25,929 nt of DNA from a virus: positions 1 through 25,929 of IMG/VR virus record IMGVR_UViG_3300031857_001210; one strand, 5' to 3'. Below the pieces are notes generated by a model. The model did no database searches. It worked only from the letters and a program-made list of their open reading frames with translations, and was not told where the DNA came from. The translations under genes were made by a program, and so were the position numbers. Positions 21,011-25,929 of this stretch are shown here, piece by piece; position 1 is the stretch's first letter, and each line of letters opens with the position of its first letter.

Positions 21011-21454
21011 TTACTCCCGATCAGGCCGTGCTGGCCCTAGTTTGACCGTCACGCGGAAGCCAGTTTTTGTTCTTTCAGCGCGATAGCCCATGCCTTCTTG
21101 CGGAGGGTTTCTTGAAATGCCCTTGAAAATATTCATAATCGTTGGGTCTTCAAAGTCGCTGACCAAAATATCAAAACCCATCTTGTATGCGTCTTGAATG
21201 AATATGTAGGAGTTGTCCAGATAATTTCTGGCTGTGTCGGCATTCAGGGCGCGAAAGACGCCAATGCGGCCTTTTGCGTGATGCATCAAAAACACTGTGT
21301 TGCCTTGGCGATAGACACTTGTGCCTTCCATGTTCATCTCTTTTACGAGAGATGCATAGACCTGCTCCGCAGAATATTTGGACTTCGTCTGCTGTGCGGC
21401 AATCATCAAGATTGACTCAGCACTTAGTTCCTTCTTTTTGCTATCGACCAACAT
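21011..21454 (-). CDS. Possible GNAT-like protein at the T7 gp13 position, 147 aa
   Basis: The product has an N-terminal helix pair, then TVFLMHHAKGRIGVFRALNADTARNYLDNSYIFIQDAYKMGFDILVSDFEDPTIMNIFKGISRN...MGYRAERTKTGFRVTVKLG. The strand-helix-strand order with a helix of the YIFIQDAYKMGFDILV type and a final Tyr-rich strand is compatible with a GNAT acyltransferase fold, but no clear acyl-CoA P-loop (Q/RxxGxG/A) is seen, so the call is weak. Gene 13 of T7-like phages occupies the same position. The ATG at 21454 is in TGATG with the stop of the ketosynthase gene; a GTG at 21457 is the alternative. Confidence 0.5.
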   Translation of the reverse strand: MLVDSKKKELSAESILMIAAQQTKSKYSAEQVYASLVKEMNMEGTSVYRQGNTVFLMHHAKGRIGVFRALNADTARNYLDNSYIFIQDAYKMGFDILVSDFEDPTIMNIFKGISRNPPQEGMGYRAERTKTGFRVTVKLGPARPDRE

Positions 21455-22563
21455 CACAGCCCCTTAAATATTGCGGCGGAATAGATGTTGCCCATCCCAG
21501 CCGCCAGACTCATTATTAAACCATCAGGGGGACTTGTCGATTCCGAAAGGAATACCGAATCGTTTTCAGTTCGGTTCTCAATCGCTGGCACAAATCCTGA
21601 CTTGATGTCGCCCAATAACAATAAAGTTTCAAGCAGTCCACTGCTTCCCATCGTATGACCAATTTTCTGCTTATACGAAGTTGCAATGAACCCTTGGAGC
21701 GTTTGGTTCAAGGCATTCTTTTCAGCCTTGTTGTTGGACGCTGTTCCAGTTCCGTGGGTCTTGACAATTTTAATCTGATCTGGCCTTGTTTGGGAATAGT
21801 GCAATACACCCTCTATGGCCCTGATGAAGCCCTCACCATCCTCACACTGCCCAATCGCGTTTGTAGAGCGTTCTGACGCGTTGTAGGCCCCTACAAGGCG
21901 GGCATGGGGTTTGATCTGTTGTTGGTTGACCGCGTCGCGAGACTCAAACACCGCAAAAGCGGCTCCCTGCCCAACCCTAAATCCACCGTTAACCGAATCA
22001 AAAGCGGATGGCTTTATGCCCTCCTGCTCTTGTTTTTCAGTTAATACAGCCTTGGAGTCACCAAAGAACTCCAGCACGGCGTTGGATACACCGTCCTCCA
22101 CCGTCAACACAATCACGCGGTTAAAACCGTAGAACTGGATAAGATTTTGCACATCCATCATTACCTTGAGGCTGGAGGCGCAGGCAGAGGAGTCGGTGGT
22201 GACCATGTCCATATCACCGCACGACTGGGCAATACGGCCAGCGTAGACTTGCGTCAGGGTGAACGGCAGGAACTTGTAGGTGTAGGTCAGGCGCGAGTCG
22301 TAAGGGCGCTGGCCGATGCCAGCAAAGTGGGCGTTGCCTGCGGCCAAGATGAATGCCGTCTTGCCTACAGGGTTTTCCCTTAGATAAGTCAGCAACTCAG
22401 GGTCAAGGACTTTTTCGGCCAGTTTGTGCGGCACATAGACCAAGCCAGACTTGACTCGGTTGTAGGTCTCAGGAAACCAGTTGACCTTCTGGGGGTAGAT
22501 GATGTCGTCGAACAACTCGACATTGGTCGTGGAGGCCGTGCGGTAGTGCGTCAAATAGATCAT
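21454..22563 (-). CDS. Beta-ketoacyl-ACP synthase (KAS I/II, FabB/FabF-type)
   Basis: This 369-aa protein belongs to the condensing enzymes that join an acyl group to malonyl-ACP. The active-site Cys is in DSSACASSL (C128); the two histidines are in THGTGTASNN (H270) and KQKIGHTMGSSG (H303), with K298 five residues before H303, all as in FabF. The protein is shorter than FabF (about 410 aa), mainly at the N-terminus, which lacks the VxxTGxGxxSPxG opening. The C-terminal gating loop reads AAGMGNIYSAAIF instead of SFGFGGTN. No KR, DH or ER partner is in the window. The start at 22563 overlaps the ACP stop by ATGA. It presumably uses the ACP encoded just upstream, and host malonyl-ACP. Confidence 0.9.
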   Translation of the reverse strand: MIYLTHYRTASTTNVELFDDIIYPQKVNWFPETYNRVKSGLVYVPHKLAEKVLDPELLTYLRENPVGKTAFILAAGNAHFAGIGQRPYDSRLTYTYKFLPFTLTQVYAGRIAQSCGDMDMVTTDSSACASSLKVMMDVQNLIQFYGFNRVIVLTVEDGVSNAVLEFFGDSKAVLTEKQEQEGIKPSAFDSVNGGFRVGQGAAFAVFESRDAVNQQQIKPHARLVGAYNASERSTNAIGQCEDGEGFIRAIEGVLHYSQTRPDQIKIVKTHGTGTASNNKAEKNALNQTLQGFIATSYKQKIGHTMGSSGLLETLLLLGDIKSGFVPAIENRTENDSVFLSESTSPPDGLIMSLAAGMGNIYSAAIFKGL

Positions 22564-22844
22564 TTGCACGCCTCCACAACTTCTTCCATAGAGGCAGGCT
22601 CTTTGGTTTTGTTTGCCATGACAAGGTCGTGCAACTCCTGCACAGATGTCGGTGCCCACTCTTTGCTGACTGCGTCGTCGATTCCATAAAGGTCATCGAA
22701 ATACATCAACATCACCAAACCATCAAGACTGTCTAATCCAATGTCTTGGAAGGCGTCGGCCATTGAATCTGCAATGGCAACTTTGGCGTGAGCAGGTCGG
22801 GCGACCTTTGCCACATGGTTAAAAATGTCGATGAACTCTATCAT
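22560..22844 (-). CDS. Acyl carrier protein
   Basis: The 94-aa product has the ACP/PP-binding pattern: MIEFIDIFNHVAKVARPAHAKVAIADSMADAFQDIGLDSLDGLVMLMYFDDLYGI. The serine of DSL (S39) is the site for 4'-phosphopantetheine attachment by a host AcpS/Sfp-type transferase, since none is visible here. The four-helix layout with acidic helices fits ACP; the C-terminal tail (TKEPASMEEVVEACK) is slightly longer than AcpP. It lies between a small tail-associated gene and the ketosynthase gene, with ATGA overlaps on both sides. An in-frame upstream ATG at 22898 lies inside the previous gene and is not used. Confidence 0.9.
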   Translation of the reverse strand: MIEFIDIFNHVAKVARPAHAKVAIADSMADAFQDIGLDSLDGLVMLMYFDDLYGIDDAVSKEWAPTSVQELHDLVMANKTKEPASMEEVVEACK

Positions 22845-23101
22845 TGATCTGGGCCTTCTGTGGGCTGGTTGACAGCGCCAACCAAAGCCGCCGCCCAATC
22901 CTGCCAGTTGTTGTAGATATAGGGGCCGGGGATACCCTCATTCGTAAACACATCAATTGCCTTCAACCCAGCCGCCCACTGCTTCCAATCTGTTTGAGGC
23001 GTAGGAATCGATAACTGCTGACCCGCATACGCCTCGCACATTAGCGATGCCCACGACTCAAAGGTGTGAAACCGAGGATCGTAGACAACAGCCAGTGCCA
23101 T
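22841..23101 (-). CDS. Small tail-region protein, 86 aa
   Basis: A Trp-rich compact protein (FESWASLMCEAY, TDWKQWAAGLKAIDVFTNEGIPGPYIYNNWQDWAAALVGAVN) whose pattern I associate with environmental podovirus tail-region hypotheticals, next to the tail hub gene. No motif shows an enzymatic role. It starts one base past the stop of the hub gene and ends in an ATGA with the ACP gene. Probably structural. Confidence 0.75.
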   Translation of the reverse strand: MALAVVYDPRFHTFESWASLMCEAYAGQQLSIPTPQTDWKQWAAGLKAIDVFTNEGIPGPYIYNNWQDWAAALVGAVNQPTEGPDQ

Positions 23102-23102
23102 T

Positions 23103-25163
23103 TTATGGCCTTACATCGCCAACATTAGCATGGAGTAGAACTTTACCCAACTGGTAGTCACCCCCAGCCACATTGCTCTTGAAGATCAAACGCAACTCAC
23201 GGCGCTGTTCCCGCAGGTCAATCTTGCGTGTGTCTGGGTTAAATGCATACGGTGGCGAGGTAGTGTCCTCCGCCTGCGCAAAAGGACGACCAGTCACTTG
23301 GAAGGTCATCTCGCCAGACTGGATGAAGTCAGGCTCCATGCGCTCCAAATGCAACCAGAAGTTATCTCCAACAGGGGACGCCTGCGAAGGGCCACCCTGC
23401 ACCCAGCCAAGGTCTGAGGTTGTAAAGTAACTCTCGATGGCGTTGGCATTTTCGCCAACAACCTCGTCAGTGCCGATCTCGTGTTGCCACAAGGTAATGC
23501 GGCCAGCCGTTGTGCTGAAGTCAGCAGACACGGTTGCAGATGCTGTGGCCGCTTTTGAAAGCGTCACAGTAAAGTAGTCCACCGTGGCGCTTGGCGCAAT
23601 TGCTGTGATCAATGTGTCGGCAGGAATTCCAGCCGCCGTCACCAATTGGCCGATGGCAATCTGATTGGTGATTGGCACCTCAATGCTGGTGGTTGTGTTT
23701 GTGGTGATTGTTGATGTGAACACCAATTGTTGAGTAGTCAACACATTGCCAGCATTTATTGGGAAGCGGAACACCTGAGAGAAGTAACCAGCAGAACGCC
23801 GTGCGCCCTCGGCAGAACCTGCGTCATACCAGCAGTCTTCGCGGGTGTTGTAAATAATGCAGTCGTTGCACTCTGTTGAAGTGCCAGAGGGGAAGAACCA
23901 CCAAATCTCGCCAAATCGAGGAACCTTCTGCGCATACACCTTTTGGCTTTGCGCGTAGTTTAGGTTGTCAAAAAAGTAGTTCTGGTTGAAATTGTTCTTG
24001 AGTTCCTTGACCACACCGTTGTACAGCAGGAAGCGGTCAACGCCAATCCAATAGTAGATGCCGTCATACTCAATGACGCACTGCGATGAAAGGATTGACG
24101 ATTGGCTGGAAATGATGTCATATCGCCAGTAGAAAGTTTGAGGCGTCCCAGCGACCGTAATGGTCGTAGGTGTGTAGGACACGCGGATCAGTGAATCAAG
24201 CGCCCAGAACAGGCCAGAAGGCGCGTTGGAACCGCCTCGCACTGGTAGCCCCTTGACAATCTTTGTGGAGGCCACATTGACCTCATTGGAGTCTGGGCCG
24301 TTCCAATCAAATGGATTGCCAGCAACGCAGTTCTTAATCAGGCCATTGTCGCCATAGACAAACACATACGGGTGCAGAACCACCACGCCGCCAGCAACTT
24401 CAATAATGTCACCTGTTGGGCTTGTACCAGAAGTATCAGTCAGCGGAGACATGGTGGTGCCAGCAATGTTGCCAGCCAAAACAGGGGTGTTGACCGTCTG
24501 GTCGATTTGCGCCAAGTTGAGGCCGGGGTGCGCCAACAGCAACTGATTACCCGAACCTTGCGAGTCAAACGAGGAGTCAAACTGCCACAGGTTCAGATCG
24601 CTTTCAGTAAACCCATCATTGATTGTTGCTACCTTAATTGAGAACCCGCTACCAGTGCCGCCAATGCTTGCCGCTGTGGCGCTCAAGGTGTTGCCGACCA
24701 CATACCCGTTGCCGGGGGTCGTTACAGTTACCGTCGTTACCGAGCCGCCAGACACAACAATGGTCGCTTTTGCGCCAGAACCAGAGCCGCCAGTCAGGGT
24801 CACATTCGTGTAAGTGCCGTTGGTGTACAGCGTGCCACCAACCAAGGTATTGAGCGTCAACACAAGACCTGTAAAGGTGAACTGGTTTAAACCAGCACCA
24901 ATACCTGTGTTGTCAATGTTGATGACCTCAAGGCCATTGTTATAGCCGTTGAAAACTTGGTTGTTTCCATCGACAGAGTTGACATACAGGCCGCGAGAAT
25001 ATCCACGGGCATCTTCGGTGATGGCTCGATACCCGCCAATCTTGCGAGGACGGCCACGCTGGAAACGAACCCAGCGGCCATCGGTGTAGAAGTTCATGTC
25101 GAAGATCGTACCGTCGCGCTGGACGCCGGGTTGCGTATCAATCGCAAAAACCTTCTTGGTCAT
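23103..25163 (-). CDS. Tail hub protein, P22 gp10/packaged-DNA-stabilisation type, 686 aa
   Basis: The N-terminus (QPGVQRDGTIFDMNFYTDGRWVRFQRGRPRKIGGYRAI) and the later GNPFDWNGPDSNEVNVASTKIVKGLPVRGG, WIGVDRFLLYNGVVKELKNN and REDCWYDAGSAEGARRSAGYF segments match the podovirus tail hub/stabilisation family, which closes the portal after packaging and carries tail appendages. Two insertions with tail-adhesin character lie at residues about 99-181 (GGSGSGAKATIVVSGGSV...TGSGFSIKV) and about 480-553 (TSIEVPITNQIAIGQLVTAAGIPADTLITAI...LSKAATASATV). The start at 25163 overlaps the upstream stop by TGATG. Confidence 0.82.
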   Translation of the reverse strand: MTKKVFAIDTQPGVQRDGTIFDMNFYTDGRWVRFQRGRPRKIGGYRAITEDARGYSRGLYVNSVDGNNQVFNGYNNGLEVINIDNTGIGAGLNQFTFTGLVLTLNTLVGGTLYTNGTYTNVTLTGGSGSGAKATIVVSGGSVTTVTVTTPGNGYVVGNTLSATAASIGGTGSGFSIKVATINDGFTESDLNLWQFDSSFDSQGSGNQLLLAHPGLNLAQIDQTVNTPVLAGNIAGTTMSPLTDTSGTSPTGDIIEVAGGVVVLHPYVFVYGDNGLIKNCVAGNPFDWNGPDSNEVNVASTKIVKGLPVRGGSNAPSGLFWALDSLIRVSYTPTTITVAGTPQTFYWRYDIISSQSSILSSQCVIEYDGIYYWIGVDRFLLYNGVVKELKNNFNQNYFFDNLNYAQSQKVYAQKVPRFGEIWWFFPSGTSTECNDCIIYNTREDCWYDAGSAEGARRSAGYFSQVFRFPINAGNVLTTQQLVFTSTITTNTTTSIEVPITNQIAIGQLVTAAGIPADTLITAIAPSATVDYFTVTLSKAATASATVSADFSTTAGRITLWQHEIGTDEVVGENANAIESYFTTSDLGWVQGGPSQASPVGDNFWLHLERMEPDFIQSGEMTFQVTGRPFAQAEDTTSPPYAFNPDTRKIDLREQRRELRLIFKSNVAGGDYQLGKVLLHANVGDVRP

Positions 25164-25929
25164 CAGTAAGTCCCACCAGCGATGCCGCCAGTAAAGTTGC
25201 CCGTTCCAACAATTGCAAGACCAGACGCAGACAAAGTCGATCTCAACACACCAAGAATGGCAAGGTTGAATTCGCCAGCGGCGGCATGATACACGCCAGT
25301 CGTAGGCTCAGAAGAGAAGTTGAGCGAAGGGTTGCTGGCCGAGCCGTTGTTCAAACTGATTGTTGAAGAACCCGCCAAGATGGTGTTGGCATTAAACAAG
25401 TTGACCGAGTCGCAAACCAGCGTGGCCTGAGAGCCGGGGGTCAGCGTTGCCGTGGCTCCCGAGCCTGTGGAGATTGTCAGGTTGTACGCGCCAGTGGTTG
25501 CATTGACGATGTAGTAAACCTGCACCGTTGGAGGCACAACAATGGTCACATTGCCCGTCAAAGCGCCCGTGTACTTCTGGATCACATTGGACGCCTCGGA
25601 GGCTGTCAAAGTGTATGACCCAGTGGTCACCGCTTTGGTCAACTGCGTGAAGTTGAACTGCGTCGATTTGCCAAGGCCCACCGTGTAGAAGGTCGTTCCA
25701 CTGCACACAATGATTGCAGAGTCAGTTGGCTGAAGAATGATGGACGCCGAGCCGTTGATTGTGTTTCCGCCACTACCAGCCACCGTTAAAGCGCCAGTGC
25801 CACTGTTGCGAACAAACATGAACCAGTTATCGCCAAGCGTAGACGCAAGAGTCAAAGTCAGAGTTCCTGCGCCGCCAGTCCACACATAAGTGCTTGAGCG
25901 ATCTGTGTCCAGCGCCGTGTAACTCGAAG
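25163..25929 (-). CDS. Tail fibre-like protein, 5' end beyond the window
   Basis: The frame is open to the right edge, reading SSYTALDTDRSSTYVWTGGAGTLTL... and ending ...GTGNFTGGIAGGTY. It is rich in Gly, Ser, Thr and Ala with few charged residues and repeated strand-turn units, typical of a beta-helical fibre or appendage. PSLNFSSEPTTGVYHAAAGEFNLAI is a motif seen in phage tail-fibre proteins (a short N-terminal-like decorated unit, here near the C-terminus). No chaperone or enzymatic domain is visible. A receptor-binding or appendage role is inferred. Confidence 0.72.
   Translation of the reverse strand, partial: SSYTALDTDRSSTYVWTGGAGTLTLTLASTLGDNWFMFVRNSGTGALTVAGSGGNTINGSASIILQPTDSAIIVCSGTTFYTVGLGKSTQFNFTQLTKAVTTGSYTLTASEASNVIQKYTGALTGNVTIVVPPTVQVYYIVNATTGAYNLTISTGSGATATLTPGSQATLVCDSVNLFNANTILAGSSTISLNNGSASNPSLNFSSEPTTGVYHAAAGEFNLAILGVLRSTLSASGLAIVGTGNFTGGIAGGTY

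Noticed and set aside
21454-22563. Thiolase or KAS III identity for the condensing enzyme
   Set aside because: The HGTGT and KxxxxGHxxG motifs with two histidines fit KAS I/II; thiolases and KAS III have different active-site residues (for example an Asn in KAS III).
22564-22659. Longer N-terminus for the ketosynthase from an ATG at 22659
   Set aside because: It would lie within the ACP gene in another frame; the ATG at 22563 in an ATGA overlap gives a normal start.

Overview
The window is a stretch of a tailed double-stranded DNA phage genome with a podovirus-like set of virion genes (or a prophage or environmental contig of one). I see no rRNA, tRNA, CRISPR array, insertion sequence or host housekeeping block. 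Genes are tightly packed, often sharing ATGA or GTGA stop/start overlaps. The product families (RusA, Ref-like HNH nuclease, DUF1376 replication protein, P22 gp10-type tail hub, environmental-phage virion proteins) suggest a phage of an aquatic proteobacterium, perhaps betaproteobacterial. The host guess is inference only.

Layout. (1) 1-7414, minus strand: early, replication and recombination genes. Reading leftward from the divergent promoter these are a small HTH regulator, a DUF1376 replication protein, a CHC2 primase zinc-finger protein, a DnaB-type helicase, RusA resolvase, a string of very small genes (several encoding single-helix membrane or zinc-knuckle peptides), a Ref-like HNH nuclease and several hypothetical proteins. 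The left part is split into units by three near-identical promoter/operator modules at about 64-124, 1251-1302 and 2547-2597. (2) 7415-7531: a divergent control region with two back-to-back sigma70-like promoters. (3) 7532-10343, plus strand: a short operon with an SSB-like protein with a DDDIPF tail, a RecB/PD-(D/E)XK-type nuclease, small unknowns and a YkgJ-type cysteine-cluster protein. (4) 10342-10365: a terminator facing the minus-strand late operon. (5) 10392-25929, minus strand: the late virion operon. Reading leftward it holds a tail fibre-like protein (cut by the window edge), the tail hub, an 86-aa protein, an acyl carrier protein, a beta-ketoacyl-ACP synthase, a possible GNAT-like protein, two very large low-complexity virion proteins, and three further internal-virion-type proteins.

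The most unusual content is the ACP plus ketosynthase pair placed inside the virion operon, with an apparently intact Cys-His-His catalytic triad and an intact DSL phosphopantetheine site. It is followed by a small protein at the position of T7 gene 13 and then by giant repeat proteins carrying regularly spaced lysines. A phage-encoded acylation or lipid-modifying module is a reasonable hypothesis, but it is not shown by sequence alone. The second notable signal is a phage regulon: three copies of a promoter whose 16-bp spacer is a 23-bp palindrome, each followed by a leader with two AGCGAA boxes exactly 11 nt apart, and a degenerate fourth operator at the HTH regulator gene.
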